Part shown: piece by piece, positions 53,329 to 63,306 of the stretch | Layout of the letters: each line of letters begins with the position of its first letter | Position numbering within the stretch: position 1 is the stretch's first letter | NCBI RefSeq assembly: GCF_003330765.1 | Contig: NZ_CP024903.1 | Coordinates: forward strand, 2,728,001-2,792,000 | Length of the DNA: 64,000 bases | Direction of reading: 5' to 3' | DNA from: Burkholderia pyrrocinia | GTDB lineage: Bacteria > Pseudomonadota > Gammaproteobacteria > Burkholderiales > Burkholderiaceae | The notes under the pieces: generated by a model | What the model was told of the DNA's origin: nothing | The model's input: the letters and a program-made list of their open reading frames with translations, nothing else | The model's database searches: none | Program-made: the position numbers and the translations under genes

Positions 53329-54576
53329 TCAACCGTAGACGGGGAACCGCTGGGTCAGCTCGGCGACCTGCCCGCGCACGCGCTCGAGGGTGGCGGCATC
53401 TTCCGGGCTTTCGAGGACATCGGCGATCAGGTTGCCGACGAATTCGGCTTCCTTCACGCCGAAGCCGCGCGTCGTCATTGCCGGCGAGCCCAGACGGATG
53501 CCGCTCGTCACGAACGGCTTTTCCGGATCGTTCGGGATCGCGTTCTTGTTCACCGTGATGTGCGCCGCGCCCAGCGCCGCTTCCGCCGCCTTGCCCGTAA
53601 TCTTCTTCGCGCGCAGGTCCACCAGCATCACATGGCTTTCCGTGCGGCCCGACACGATCCGCAGCCCGCGCTTCACCAGCGTTTCAGCCAGCACCCGCGC
53701 GTTCTCCGCCACCTTCTCCTGGTACGCCTTGAACTCCGGCGACAGCGCTTCCTTGAACGCCACCGCCTTCGCCGCGATCACGTGCATCAGCGGGCCGCCC
53801 TGGATGCCCGGGAAGATCGCCGAGTTGATCGGCTTCTCGTACTCGGCCTTCATCAGGATCACGCCGCCGCGCGGGCCGCGCAGGCTCTTGTGCGTCGTCG
53901 TCGTCACGAAATCCGCGTGCGGCACCGGGTTCGGGTACACGCCCGCCGCGATCAGCCCCGCGTAGTGCGCCATGTCGACCATCAGGTACGCGCCCACCGA
54001 CTTCGCGATCTGCGCCATACGCTCGAAGTCGATCTTCAGCGAGAACGCCGACGCGCCCGCGACGATCAGCTTCGGCTTGTGTTCCTGCGCGAGCTTCTCG
54101 GCCGCGTCGTAGTCGATGTCTTCGTTCTCGTTCAGGCCGTAGCTGACCACGTTGAACCACTTGCCCGACATGTTCACCGGCGAGCCGTGCGTCAGGTGAC
54201 CACCGTGCGCGAGGCTCATGCCCATGATCGTGTCGCCCGGCTTGAGCATCGCGAAGAACACGCCCTGGTTCGCCTGCGAACCCGAGTTCGGCTGCACGTT
54301 CGCGGCTTCCGCGCCGAACAGCTGCTTCACGCGGTCGATCGCCAGTTGCTCGACCACGTCGACGTATTCGCAACCGCCGTAGTAGCGCTTGCCCGGATAA
54401 CCTTCCGCGTACTTGTTCGTGAGCTGCGAGCCCTGCGCGGCCATCACGGCCGGGCTCGTGTAGTTTTCCGACGCGATCAGCTCGATGTGATCTTCCTGGC
54501 GGCGGTTTTCGTCCTGAATGGCAGTCCAGAGTTCCGGATCGACGTTTGCGACGGTGCTGGTGGTGCGATTGAACAT
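53329..54576 (-). CDS. glyA: Serine hydroxymethyltransferase
   Basis: The product has 415 residues and is a complete Gly[36 protein letters not shown], the PLP-lysine segment [15 protein letters not shown] and the C-terminal [18 protein letters not shown]. It converts serine and tetrahydrofolate to glycine and methylene-tetrahydrofolate in the cytoplasm. Burkholderia often carries more than one copy; isolation here from nrdR/rib genes suggests the secondary one. The start is MFNRTTST at 54576; the 25 residues upstream in frame are not conserved. Its own promoter must lie in the 144 bases up to the SDR terminator. Confidence 0.95.
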   Translation of the reverse strand: MFNRTTSTVANVDPELWTAIQDENRRQEDHIELIASENYTSPAVMAAQGSQLTNKYAEGYPGKRYYGGCEYVDVVEQLAIDRVKQLFGAEAANVQPNSGSQANQGVFFAMLKPGDTIMGMSLAHGGHLTHGSPVNMSGKWFNVVSYGLNENEDIDYDAAEKLAQEHKPKLIVAGASAFSLKIDFERMAQIAKSVGAYLMVDMAHYAGLIAAGVYPNPVPHADFVTTTTHKSLRGPRGGVILMKAEYEKPINSAIFPGIQGGPLMHVIAAKAVAFKEALSPEFKAYQEKVAENARVLAETLVKRGLRIVSGRTESHVMLVDLRAKKITGKAAEAALGAAHITVNKNAIPNDPEKPFVTSGIRLGSPAMTTRGFGVKEAEFVGNLIADVLESPEDAATLERVRGQVAELTQRFPVYG

Positions 54577-54720
54577 GATGATTGACCAAAAGAGAGTGAT
54601 TGACTGACCGCGGGATGCCGGCTGATTGGTGGTTCGGCCCTCCCATTCCATCAGACGCGCCCCTTGTTCAGCTAGAAGGATTACGACAATCCGCTAGGAC
54701 GCCCCGCGCGATGAACAGAC

Positions 54721-54759
54721 AAAAAAAATCGAAGGTTCGCATCGCTGCGGAACCTTCGA
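54721..54759 (-). terminator. Rho-independent terminator after the SDR/ALO operon
   Basis: On the minus strand TCGAAGGTT pairs with AACCTTCGA (outer stem, 54729-54759) around an inner CGCA/TGCG stem and is followed by eight T (complement of 54721-54728). It lies 61 bases after the SDR stop. Confidence 0.88.
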
Positions 54760-54820
54760 CCAGGCTCGCTGACCTTGCAGGCGTGGCGCCTGCCCTTCAG
54801 CTTCTTGCGAGCATCAGTGA

Positions 54821-55600
54821 CTAGACGGCGGAAAAACAGTTGTCGACGAACAGATGGGTGCCGTTGACGAAACTCGATTCGTCGGACGCGAGGAACAGCG
54901 CGGCCGCCGCGACTTCCGACGGCTCGCACAAGCGACCTTGCTGAAGCGCGATCGCCGCTTCGGTCGCGTCGACGCCCATGGCCTGCAGGTCCCTGAGTTC
55001 GCGCATCCCGTGCGGCGTGCGGATGAACCCCGGCGCCAGCGCGTTGCAACGAATCCCCCGGTCGCGGTACTCGACCGCGATGGCCCGCGCGAACATGTGG
55101 CAGGCGCCCTTGGTCGCGTCATACAGCACCTCGCCCGGCGTCGCGCAGACCGCGGAAATCGACGACGTACAGACGATGCTGCCCCGTCCCTTCTCGAGCA
55201 TCTGCGGCAGCACCGCTTTCGTCATCAGGAACATGCTCTTGACGTTCACGCCCATCAGCCAGTCCCATTCCGACTCTTCGATGTCGAGAAACGGTTTGAC
55301 GATCAGCGTGCCGGCATGATTGAACAGGATGTCCGCATTGCCGTACTGCTGCTTCGCCGCATCGACCGCCTGCTGGACATCCGCCTGTTTCGACACGTCC
55401 GCGCCGAGGCCGATCGCCTGCAAGCCGGCCTCGCGCAGCCTGGCCGCGAGCGTTTCGGCCGCGTCGCCGTCCCGGTCGATGATCGCGACCTTCGCGCCCT
55501 GCGCGGCAAACAGTTCGGACGCGGCGCCGCCGCATCCGCCGGCGCCGCCGCTCACGATGGCGACCTTGCCGGCAAGGCGACCGTCAATCCTGGCATTCAT
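54821..55600 (-). CDS. Short-chain dehydrogenase/reductase
   Basis: The product has 259 residues and the classical SDR frame: the cofactor loop VSGGAGGCGGAASELFA near residue 16, where T-G-x3-G-x-G reads S-G-G-A-G-G-C-G, the catalytic Ser in CTSSISAVCATPGE and Y-x-x-x-K in LYDATKGACHMF. The closing LFVDNCFSAV is the usual C-terminus. D39 after the second strand (IIDRDGDAAE) favours NAD(H). The start at 55600 has GGAG upstream. It lies 34 bases after the ALO-like gene and shares its transcript, so the pair may oxidise a sugar or sugar lactone. Confidence 0.87.
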   Translation of the reverse strand: MNARIDGRLAGKVAIVSGGAGGCGGAASELFAAQGAKVAIIDRDGDAAETLAARLREAGLQAIGLGADVSKQADVQQAVDAAKQQYGNADILFNHAGTLIVKPFLDIEESEWDWLMGVNVKSMFLMTKAVLPQMLEKGRGSIVCTSSISAVCATPGEVLYDATKGACHMFARAIAVEYRDRGIRCNALAPGFIRTPHGMRELRDLQAMGVDATEAAIALQQGRLCEPSEVAAAALFLASDESSFVNGTHLFVDNCFSAV

Positions 55601-55634
55601 GCTTCGTTCTCCCATGTAGTTCGTTCGGGCCGGC

Positions 55635-56882
55635 TCAACTGAACAGCGTCCGAAGATGATCGTTGAGGAAATAGCCTTCGGGGTCCACGCTGCGGCGCAG
55701 TGCGCGGAAGGCTTCGGCTTTGGGGAACCAGCGGTCCACGTCTTCGCGGTTCGTGAAATGCAGCTTGCCCCAGTGCGGACGCGAGCCGTAGTCGCGCAGG
55801 ATGTCGTCGACGTCCTTCAGGAACGGCCAGTAGTCGACGCCGTTCGGGCCGCCGGAGCATGAAATGGTGACGCTGTCCTGGTGGTTGAACGGGCTGATCC
55901 ACGCCGGGTCGCCCTTCGTGAAGCGGTACTCGACCGGGAAAATGCAGTCGCGATGTTTCGTGAGAATGAGGTCGCGAACCCGGCGCAGCGCTTCCTTGCC
56001 GTGTTCCGCGGGCACCGCGTACTCGAGTTCATGGAAGTTCGGCACGTAGTGAATCGCATACACCTCGGCGCTATAGGCGATCTTCTCGTGCTCGCCTTCA
56101 TGGAACGTGCGCTGGTCGGTGATATCCATCACCTTGATTTCGCACACGTCGTAGTCCTTCTTCGAGTTCGACACTTTGGCGGTGTCGGGCAGGCAGTACA
56201 GGTGGCGGCTTTCGGACGTCGGACACCAGAAGAAGCCGAAATGCCGATGCTTCGCCGCCAGGTCGTCGTACTGTTCCATCAGCGCGTCGAAGTCCTCGCG
56301 CCAGACACGATCATGCAGCCAGAACGCATCGGTCACCTGCAGCGTCATCTCCGAGACCACGCCGAACATCCCGATATTCACCTGCGTCGCATGCAGCAGG
56401 TCGATGTCCTGCGCGTCGCTCACTTCCATGATCGAGCCGTCCGGACGAACGATGCGCATCCCGACGACCTGCGACGACAGGTTGCTCAGCGTCGTCCCCG
56501 TGCCGTGCGTGCCGGTGGCGAACGCGCCGGCAATCGCCTGCGAATCGATGTCGCCCTGGTTGACGAGCGACAAGCCGATGTCCTTCAGGTGGCGCGTCAC
56601 CGCATTCAGTTTGGTGCCGGCCTTCACCGTCACGCGCTTGCGCGCTTCATCGACAGCGACGATGCCCTGGTAATCCTGAAGCGACAACAGCAGGCCGCTG
56701 GTTGCCACGACGGGCGTGAACGAGTGCCCCGATCCCGAGCATCGGACATTCTTGCCCTGGCGCGTCGCGGTGCGCACCAGTTCCGCGATCTCGGCCTCGC
56801 TGGTCGGCGACGCCATGTGCGCGGCCACGCATGATTGATTGCCAACCCAGTTTCTCCAGAATCCGCCACGGGGAAGTTCCAT
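55635..56882 (-). CDS. FAD-linked oxidoreductase, sugar-lactone oxidase (ALO) type
   Basis: The product has 415 residues of the VAO flavoprotein fold. VRCSGSGHSFTPVV near residue 48 includes the His that carries covalent FAD in aldonolactone oxidases, and THGTGTTLSNLSSQVVGMRI is the second FAD segment. The ALO-specific C-terminal PHWGKLHFTNREDV is present. Such enzymes oxidise aldonolactones or sugar alcohols with O2 and make H2O2. The start is ATG 56882; a TTG three bases earlier is less likely. It precedes the SDR gene and is divergent from an AraC regulator at 57148. Confidence 0.85.
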   Translation of the reverse strand: MELPRGGFWRNWVGNQSCVAAHMASPTSEAEIAELVRTATRQGKNVRCSGSGHSFTPVVATSGLLLSLQDYQGIVAVDEARKRVTVKAGTKLNAVTRHLKDIGLSLVNQGDIDSQAIAGAFATGTHGTGTTLSNLSSQVVGMRIVRPDGSIMEVSDAQDIDLLHATQVNIGMFGVVSEMTLQVTDAFWLHDRVWREDFDALMEQYDDLAAKHRHFGFFWCPTSESRHLYCLPDTAKVSNSKKDYDVCEIKVMDITDQRTFHEGEHEKIAYSAEVYAIHYVPNFHELEYAVPAEHGKEALRRVRDLILTKHRDCIFPVEYRFTKGDPAWISPFNHQDSVTISCSGGPNGVDYWPFLKDVDDILRDYGSRPHWGKLHFTNREDVDRWFPKAEAFRALRRSVDPEGYFLNDHLRTLFS

Positions 56883-57147
56883 CAACGTCTCTCCAGATAG
56901 GGTCCGAGGTGCTTTGTCGGAATGGCTCGGCGGGTCGGCGGTTGGCTGCCCCGTCGAGCCGCTCGATCAAGGAAACCGGGTGTTCGTGGACACCCGGCCG
57001 ATGCATCGTGTCAGTGCCAAAGGTAGGGCGCCGAAAGGCTTTCCACTATCGGATTTCGGCAAGCAAGGGTTTCTACGAGGATGTGGCGGAGCGGAGCTTT
57101 TTGACCGGCTACAATGATTCGATCCGGCCCGCCCCTTCCCGACCCCG

Positions 57148-58152
57148 ATGACGCCGTCTGCCCACCCGAGCGATTTCTCTGGCGCCCCGTTGTTCGCGCG
57201 AACGGTCGCGTTCTGCGCGTTCACCGACGTGGCGGAGCAGGCGCGGTCGTTCGACGGCTGGGACCTGAATTACACGCAGATCTCGGGCGGCCTGTTTCAT
57301 GGCTCGTCGTCGATCGTTTCGCTCGGCGGCATCCGGCTGCTGGTCGAAGACCTCGACAAGGTCATCCTGCAGCAGGGCGCCGTGCCGTCGGACCGGATCG
57401 CCGTGGCCGTGCCGCTGGAACTGGAAGGGCATGCGCGCATGTGCGGCGAGAAGAGCGGGCGCGACAGCCTGCACGTGTTCTCGAGCCTGCCGGAATTCGA
57501 GTTCTATTCGCCCGACCGGCACGTGCTCGTGAATGTCGAAATCGAACCCGACAAGCTGTCGACGCAGGCGATGCGCACGCTCGCTTCATCCCTGCGCGCG
57601 CGAACCCTCGCGCCGCTGATCCCGATGGCCAGCGAGGTCGCCGACAATCTTCGCGACCTGCTGCGCCAGACGCTGGCCGCGGCGGCGAAAAACACGCCCG
57701 TCGACGACGTGGCGACGCAGGACAGGATCGAACTGCTGGAGCGCACCGTCCTGTACGCGATCTCGGAAGTGATGACGGCGGCCACGCCGGAGGCCGGCGC
57801 GCAAGCCGCGCGCCCGACGAAATACTGGTCGCTGGTCAACGCGGTACAGGAGCGGCTGCAGGACGCATCGACCTGCCCGTTGTCGATCGCCGAGCTGTGC
57901 GTGCAGCTCGGCATCAGCCGGCGCACCGCGCAATATGCGTTCCACGACGCGCTCAACCTGAACCCGATTGCGTATCTGCGGGCCGTTCGACTGAATCACG
58001 CACGCCGCGAGCTTCGGCTCGGCGAATCCGTGACGTCCGCCGCAACCAAATGGGGCTTCTGGCACCTGAGCAGTTTTGCGCAAGACTATCGCGCGATGTT
58101 CGGCGAACTGCCGTCGGCCACGGCCAGGCGCTACGCGCGCCAGGCCAGCTAG
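57148..58152 (+). CDS. AraC-family regulator of the SDR/ALO operon
   Basis: The product has 334 residues. The C-terminal AraC domain has two helix-turn-helix units (CPLSIAELCVQLGISRRTAQ, YAFHDALNLNPIAYLRAVRL, and SVTSAATKWGFWHLSSFAQD, YRAMFGELPSATARRYARQA). The N-terminal 200 residues form a cupin-free sensor region similar to EutR/OxyR-like companions of this group, with no recognised ligand motif. The gene is divergent from the ALO-like gene across 265 bases, where both promoters lie. Its target is probably that operon. Confidence 0.85.
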   Translation: MTPSAHPSDFSGAPLFARTVAFCAFTDVAEQARSFDGWDLNYTQISGGLFHGSSSIVSLGGIRLLVEDLDKVILQQGAVPSDRIAVAVPLELEGHARMCGEKSGRDSLHVFSSLPEFEFYSPDRHVLVNVEIEPDKLSTQAMRTLASSLRARTLAPLIPMASEVADNLRDLLRQTLAAAAKNTPVDDVATQDRIELLERTVLYAISEVMTAATPEAGAQAARPTKYWSLVNAVQERLQDASTCPLSIAELCVQLGISRRTAQYAFHDALNLNPIAYLRAVRLNHARRELRLGESVTSAATKWGFWHLSSFAQDYRAMFGELPSATARRYARQAS

Positions 58153-58214
58153 ATGCCTGTCGCGATTCGGCGGCCGGTGCAAACCTCGCACCGGCCGCCG
58201 CCCTGCTCACGCCA

Positions 58215-58634
58215 TCAGTCGTCCTGCTGTTCCTGCTGCGCCTGCACCTGCCGCTGCTGGATGAACTGCCGCACATCGCTCATCGTCACGCGGCCGGTGT
58301 GCTTCGCATCGATCTCGTCGAAGTGCTTCGACACGAAACCGAGCCCGCTGCTCTGCGCCTGCGCCTTCGTCACGGCCGCGCCATTGCTCAGCACCGTATT
58401 GGCGCCGAGCCTCGCGTCGACACGCCGCTGCGCCTGCTGCTGCAGCGTCGCGCCGGTCGACGGCAAGACCGGCGCCGCGCGCGTCGAAGGAAAGAACGGA
58501 CCGTCGACACCGCGCCCGCCGTGCGGCAGCTTCACCGGCGCCACCGCCTGCGGCGGCAATGCGTAGGCGCTGCTCACCACGGCACCGAGGACGATCAACG
58601 AAGACATACGCCGCATCAAATTGATTAGGGACAT
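58215..58634 (-). CDS. Secreted EF-hand-like small protein
   Basis: The 139-residue product has an N-terminal hydrophobic segment (MSSLIVLGAVVSSAYALPPQ) that looks like a signal peptide. Near the C-terminus KHFDEIDAKHTGRVTMSDVR resembles one EF-hand: D-A-K-H-T-G-R-V-T-M-S-D fills the loop with acidic first and last positions but a Lys at position 3. A Gln-rich tail (QQRQVQAQQEQQDD) follows. Ca2+ binding is only plausible. ATG 58634 is chosen, but the ATG at 58646 is almost as good. It is co-directional with the S10-like gene further on, though separated from it. Confidence 0.65.
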   Translation of the reverse strand: MSLINLMRRMSSLIVLGAVVSSAYALPPQAVAPVKLPHGGRGVDGPFFPSTRAAPVLPSTGATLQQQAQRRVDARLGANTVLSNGAAVTKAQAQSSGLGFVSKHFDEIDAKHTGRVTMSDVRQFIQQRQVQAQQEQQDD

Positions 58635-58689
58635 GATCACTCGCATTCAATGGATGAATAGAGGGTTCCTTTGACAAGGAGTCCGTCGC

Positions 58690-60540
58690 TCAGGGGGCCG
58701 CCGCCAGCGTCGTCGCTGCCGTCGCGCCCGGGACGCTGCCGGTCGGCACGCTGGGCGGGTTTTCATCCGGCCACGGCGGCGGCAGCGTGTGCAGCGTCAG
58801 CGCCGTCGGAATCCGCTTGCCGCGATAGAACGTCGTCAGGTCCCGCTTCATCTGCGGACGGGCGACGTCGTCCAGATAAGTCATGTGTCCGCCCTGGAAG
58901 AAGTTCACTTGCAGCTTCGGGTTCAGGCCCTTCACCGTCTGCAGCCGCGCGAGCTGCTTCTCGGTGTTGAAGAACGGTGTCGCGAGATCGTGGAAGCCGT
59001 TCTCCGCGAGCACGCGCAGCTTCGGGTTGAGCTGCAGCGCACCGAGCAGATCGGGGATCGTGTCGGGCATCGGCTGGCCGTCGTGCGTGAAGTCCCATAC
59101 GCCGATGATGTTGTCGTTCAGCGGCAGGTAGGTCGCGTTCGGCGCGGTGTAGCCGAGGTAGTCGGGCATCTGCGTCGCGAGCGCGTTCGTGAACGGCTGC
59201 GATATCAGGATGTCCGACGGGTCGCCATCGGTTTGCAGGCGCGGATCCGAATTCGGCAACGACACGCGTCCGTCATACCGGCCGACCGTCGTGCCGGGCA
59301 GCAGGCTCGTCCCGAACGGGTTCGCGTTGAAGTAGCCGCGCAGCGCCTGTTGCGTCAGGCTCGACGGGATCGACCACAGCCTGAGCGTCGCATCGCTCGG
59401 GAACACCGGCGTGCCGAGCGCATCCGGAATGCCGAGCTGGCTCAACACCCATGACTGCGAGTACTTCTGCAGCTGGTTGTAGATCAGCGTCGTGAACAGT
59501 TCCGTCTGCAGTGCGTACAGATCCTGGTTCACCGGCGCGGGCGATACCTGGTTGAAATACGCCGCGACCGCCGCATAGCCGGGCAGATAGCCGGCCACGG
59601 TATCGGTATCGAGCAGCAGCCCCTCCGTCGACTGCGTGATCGCCACCGCTTCCACCGCATCCGCGAAGTAATTCAGGATCGACGACTGCAGCACGATGCC
59701 CGTCAGGTGCACGCCGGCCGATTCGAGCGCGAGCGCCAGCATGTCGGTACGCGGCGTGCCGTACGATTCGCCGTACAGGTAGATCGGCGAACTGCTGCGG
59801 CTGTTGACGTTCAGGTAGCGCTGGATGAAGTCGCGCATGATGTTCACGTCCGCATCGGAACCCCAGTACTTCTGGTTGGTGTTCGGCAACACGGCTTCCG
59901 ACAGCCCGGTCCCCGGCGGGTCGATGAATACGAGGTCGCTGGTGTCGATCAGGCTGTCCACGTTGTCGACGAGCGGATAGTTCGGCCAGTTGTTGCCGAA
60001 CAGTGGATCGGGCGTGGCGACGCGGGTCGGCGCGAACGAGCCGAGACGCAGCCAGATCGACGACGAGCCGGGGCCGCCGTTATACACGAACGTGACGGGA
60101 CGCGGCTTGCCGTTCGTGCTCGGCGCGGTGTACGCGACATACGACATCGACGCTTCCGCATTGCCGTTCGCGTCCTGCGCGGTCAGGTGGCCGGTGGTCG
60201 TCGTGTAGTTGACGGCCGTGCCGCCGGACTTCCACTGGTAATGCATGACGGCCGCTTTCTCGGACACCTGCGCGGCGGCAAGGCCGTCGGTCGCATTCAT
60301 CGAATACGCGACCTGATCGACGTAAGGCTGGTTGGCCGCCGGCGTCTGGCTGCCGGCCGATTGTTGCGCGCTGGCCTGCTGGCTGGCAGTCGCCTGCGCG
60401 AGGCTCGACGCGCCGACGGACGACGAATCGTCGCCGCCGCACGCCGCGAGGACCAGTGTCATGACGGTCAATGCACCTAGCCCGGCCAACCGGCCGTGAC
60501 GGCCACGGCGGCTGCCGGTACAGCTCCTGTCTGGTTTCAT
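58690..60540 (-). CDS. S10-family serine carboxypeptidase-like lipoprotein
   Basis: The product has 616 residues. The lipobox is LVLAACGG with C34 as the lipidated residue, so the protein is an envelope lipoprotein. A Ser/Gln/Ala linker leads to the alpha/beta-hydrolase domain with TFVYNGGPGSSSIWLRLGSF near residue 150 and nucleophile elbow LYGESYGT with S259. The motifs VLAENGFHDLATPF (Asp region) and QGGHMTYLDD (His region) complete the S10 triad. It probably trims peptides in the periplasm. No operon partner is clear; the EF-hand-like gene lies 56 bases downstream. Confidence 0.88.
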   Translation of the reverse strand: MKPDRSCTGSRRGRHGRLAGLGALTVMTLVLAACGGDDSSSVGASSLAQATASQQASAQQSAGSQTPAANQPYVDQVAYSMNATDGLAAAQVSEKAAVMHYQWKSGGTAVNYTTTTGHLTAQDANGNAEASMSYVAYTAPSTNGKPRPVTFVYNGGPGSSSIWLRLGSFAPTRVATPDPLFGNNWPNYPLVDNVDSLIDTSDLVFIDPPGTGLSEAVLPNTNQKYWGSDADVNIMRDFIQRYLNVNSRSSSPIYLYGESYGTPRTDMLALALESAGVHLTGIVLQSSILNYFADAVEAVAITQSTEGLLLDTDTVAGYLPGYAAVAAYFNQVSPAPVNQDLYALQTELFTTLIYNQLQKYSQSWVLSQLGIPDALGTPVFPSDATLRLWSIPSSLTQQALRGYFNANPFGTSLLPGTTVGRYDGRVSLPNSDPRLQTDGDPSDILISQPFTNALATQMPDYLGYTAPNATYLPLNDNIIGVWDFTHDGQPMPDTIPDLLGALQLNPKLRVLAENGFHDLATPFFNTEKQLARLQTVKGLNPKLQVNFFQGGHMTYLDDVARPQMKRDLTTFYRGKRIPTALTLHTLPPPWPDENPPSVPTGSVPGATAATTLAAAP

Positions 60541-61235
60541 CTCTATCCTTGTGTGGGTTCGGATACCGCTTCACAAAGGCCGCCAACGCTCGAGAAACGC
60601 GCAGGCCTACCCGCCACTCGCGTTGCACGGTCGGCAGTCGGCGGTTGGGGATTGGACTTCTAAGAGACTGAACTTGATACAGACACAGCAAACTGCTGGC
60701 GAGAATGGTGCTCGGACGCCCCCTGCAGTCTGGACAACTTTTATATGACCAAAATTTACGACATGACAAAAATAGGCGGTGCTGCGCCGCGTTGTCAAAG
60801 ATCATTCCGATATTAAAAATCCCGTAATGATGCAAACGCCAGTCAGTGTCTGGCATTTGAAAGAAAACGGGATTATTCGTGCAAGGCGCGCTGTATCGGC
60901 AATGTCTCGCCGAATATTTTACTTTTCACGTACAACGCTGAAGCCTTTACTGTATTGATACAGCGCCTCTAAAACCTTCATATCGACAGGATTTTTCTTT
61001 CATTTTTATTATCCAGAATCGATTAAGGCCGCGCGGCGGCATGCGCACGTGATTCGATTCACTTCAACCACTCGTCAATCAAGATGCTTATGCGCACCTC
61101 GTCACCCATAAAATACCGATTTCGTTAATACGCGCGGGCTTCAACGGAATTATTTACCCGACATTCGACCGGATTTTCCGAGCGGGCGACGGCATGCAGC
61201 ATCGCCGCTCGCCGTCGCCCGCCTTCAACCCGCTA
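60541..61235. other. AT-rich intergenic region, no supported gene
   Basis: These 695 bases lie between the S10 lipoprotein start and the ExeM stop. Frames are short shadows. The centre (60730-61020) is AT-rich and should hold the S10 promoter. At 61182-61222 GCGGGCGACGGC and GCCGTCGCCCGC form a 12-bp hairpin 14 bases after the ExeM stop, probably its terminator. Confidence 0.45.
61182..61222 (-). terminator. Terminator after the ExeM-type nuclease gene
   Basis: A perfect 12-bp GC-rich stem with a 17-base loop lies just downstream of the stop at 61236 in the minus direction. There is no T-run. Confidence 0.6.
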
Positions 61236-63047
61236 TCAACGCCCGCCGCCCGGCAGTGCGATATCGATCAGCACCGGATCGTGATCCGACGAGCGATATG
61301 CATCCGGCGCGTAGTACGTCTTCTGCTGCTCGGCCGACTTGTACGCGAGCGTGTACTGCAGCGCGAGCGGCTCGTCCGCGTTGATGTGCCATTCGTGCAC
61401 GGCCTTCACGTGCGACGCGAGCGGCAGCGTCGCGAGCGCGTGATCGAGATAGCCGGCTTCGCCGTTGTACACGTAGCTGTACGCGTTCGCGCCGATCCAG
61501 CGCGCGACGAGGTTGCGGTAGCCGCGCGATTCGAGCGTGCGGATCGGGTCTTCATGCGTGTAGCTGTTGAAGTCGCCGATCAGCAGCACGCCCTGGCTCG
61601 CGACGCCCGTCGGCGTGCCGGCGAGCCAATCTGCCAGCTTCGCCGCGGCGCGCGTGCGCGTCGGGTTCCAGCAGCCCTGGCCGTCGCCCTGGTCGAGATC
61701 GTCGTTCGCGGCATCCGGGCAGTTCTTCGACTTCAGGTGGTTGACCGCGACGGTCAGCGCCTGCTTGCCGCCGATGCGGCGGAACGACTGTGCGAGCGGC
61801 TGGCGGTTCTTGTCGTCGATCGCGAGCGTCGCCGCGCGGCCGACCGGTTCGACCTTGCGGCTGTCGTAGATCATCGCGACCGCGATCGCGTCGCCGCCGA
61901 GGCGCGACGTGCCCGGATCGACCACGCGCCAGCTGTTGCCGAGCTTCGCCGCAAGCTGACGCACCGCGCTCAGTTCGCCGTAGCCGTTGTTCTGGATTTC
62001 CATCAGGCCGATCACGTCGGCGTCGAGCGCCTTCAGTGCGCTGACGATCTTCGCTTCCTGACGCTGGAATTCCGGGTAGTTCTTCGCGCCGCGGTTGTTC
62101 GGATCGTCGAAGCCGCCGCCGAGGCCGTTGCCGTTGAAGTAGTTGAGGACGTTGAACGACGCGACGCGCAGGTTCGATTTCGGATCGCGCGCGGGCGCGT
62201 TGGTGCGCGGGTTCGCACGCGCGTCGAATGCCGGCACGGCCGCGCCGGGCAGCGGCTGCACGCGCCATGCGCCGTACCGCACCTCGAGTACGCCTTCGAC
62301 ATTGCGCACGGTGTAGCCCGCGCGCAGCGTGTTCGCCGCGGAAAGCTCCGGCGCCGGATACGGCACGGTCGCGGGGTTCTGCTTGTTCGAGCCGTCGTCG
62401 AGGATCAGGCGGTTGCGCGCGTTCGCGTCGATCTGCGTCTGCGCCTGTGCGGGCGGCACGACGCTCGTCGGCGTGCGCAGGCGGCCGTTGCTGAGCATCA
62501 CGCTGCCGTAGCGGCCGAGCTCGTAGTTATCGGTGACGTTCAGCGTCTGCGGCAGGCGGACGAGCATCCCTTCATACGCGGCGAACGCGTTCGGGCTGTC
62601 GACCGGCAGCGTGAGCGTCGTGGGCGTGACTGCCTGGCCGTTCGCGCACACCGCGATCGCGCCCGACAGCGTGAGCTGCGTCTGCCCGTATTTCTCCTCG
62701 ACCTTGCCCGTCACGTGCACGAGATCGCCCGCCTTCGCGCGCACTTTCGGCGCATAGACGAACAGGCCTTCGGACACGCCCGGCTGGTTGCGGCGCTGCG
62801 CGTCGGCCTGCTGGACGAAGAAGCCGCCGAAGCCATCGGTGCCGCCGAAATCGGCGGTGACGACGGCTTCGATCGACGCGTTCTGGCCGGCGAGCGGCGA
62901 CGGCGCGCCCGGCCCCTGGATATCGGCGATCGGCGTCGTGCTGCCGCCGCAGTTCGGGCTGACGGGCGCGACGGTGGCGGCGAACACCGGCGCGGCGAGC
63001 GTCGGGAGCAGCAATAGCGGGGTAAGCAGGCGGATTGTCGAGCGCAT
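61236..63047 (-). CDS. ExeM/NucH-type extracellular endonuclease
   Basis: The product has 603 residues with a signal peptide (LLTPLLLLPTLAAPVFA). An OB-like N-terminal region (residues 60-200) precedes the endonuclease/exonuclease/phosphatase domain from about residue 300: LRVASFNVLNYFNG, VIGLMEIQNNGYGE, LTVAVNHLKSKNCPD, LLIGDFNSYTHEDP and the closing SSDHDPVLIDI. The HLKSK, GDFN and SDHDP signatures are catalytic. It would degrade extracellular DNA for nutrition or matrix removal. The start at 63047 follows from the signal peptide; upstream codons add an unlikely polar stretch. Confidence 0.9.
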   Translation of the reverse strand: MRSTIRLLTPLLLLPTLAAPVFAATVAPVSPNCGGSTTPIADIQGPGAPSPLAGQNASIEAVVTADFGGTDGFGGFFVQQADAQRRNQPGVSEGLFVYAPKVRAKAGDLVHVTGKVEEKYGQTQLTLSGAIAVCANGQAVTPTTLTLPVDSPNAFAAYEGMLVRLPQTLNVTDNYELGRYGSVMLSNGRLRTPTSVVPPAQAQTQIDANARNRLILDDGSNKQNPATVPYPAPELSAANTLRAGYTVRNVEGVLEVRYGAWRVQPLPGAAVPAFDARANPRTNAPARDPKSNLRVASFNVLNYFNGNGLGGGFDDPNNRGAKNYPEFQRQEAKIVSALKALDADVIGLMEIQNNGYGELSAVRQLAAKLGNSWRVVDPGTSRLGGDAIAVAMIYDSRKVEPVGRAATLAIDDKNRQPLAQSFRRIGGKQALTVAVNHLKSKNCPDAANDDLDQGDGQGCWNPTRTRAAAKLADWLAGTPTGVASQGVLLIGDFNSYTHEDPIRTLESRGYRNLVARWIGANAYSYVYNGEAGYLDHALATLPLASHVKAVHEWHINADEPLALQYTLAYKSAEQQKTYYAPDAYRSSDHDPVLIDIALPGGGR

Positions 63048-63270
63048 GACGGGGAATCCCGGTTGTGAGGGTGGCGAAAGCTTAGCGGCGCTCGGTGACA
63101 GTTTTTGGTAATCGACAGACAGGTCTATGTAATTTTCGTGATCACGCCGCGATCGCAACCGGCCGCACGGTTGCGCATGAAAAACGGGGAATCGTCTGAC
63201 AAAAAGCCCTGTCGCGACGATTCCCCCTGATGACCTTCGGCAACGCGCCGGCGCGGCGCGCTTCGCTGCA

Positions 63271-63301
63271 CGGATGCGGGCGACGGCAACGCCCGCATCC
63301 G
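63271..63301 (-). terminator. Terminator after cusF
   Basis: CGGATGCGGGCG and CGCCCGCATCCG form a perfect 12-bp stem with a seven-base loop, five bases after the cusF stop. Confidence 0.65.
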
Positions 63302-63306
63302 GACGA

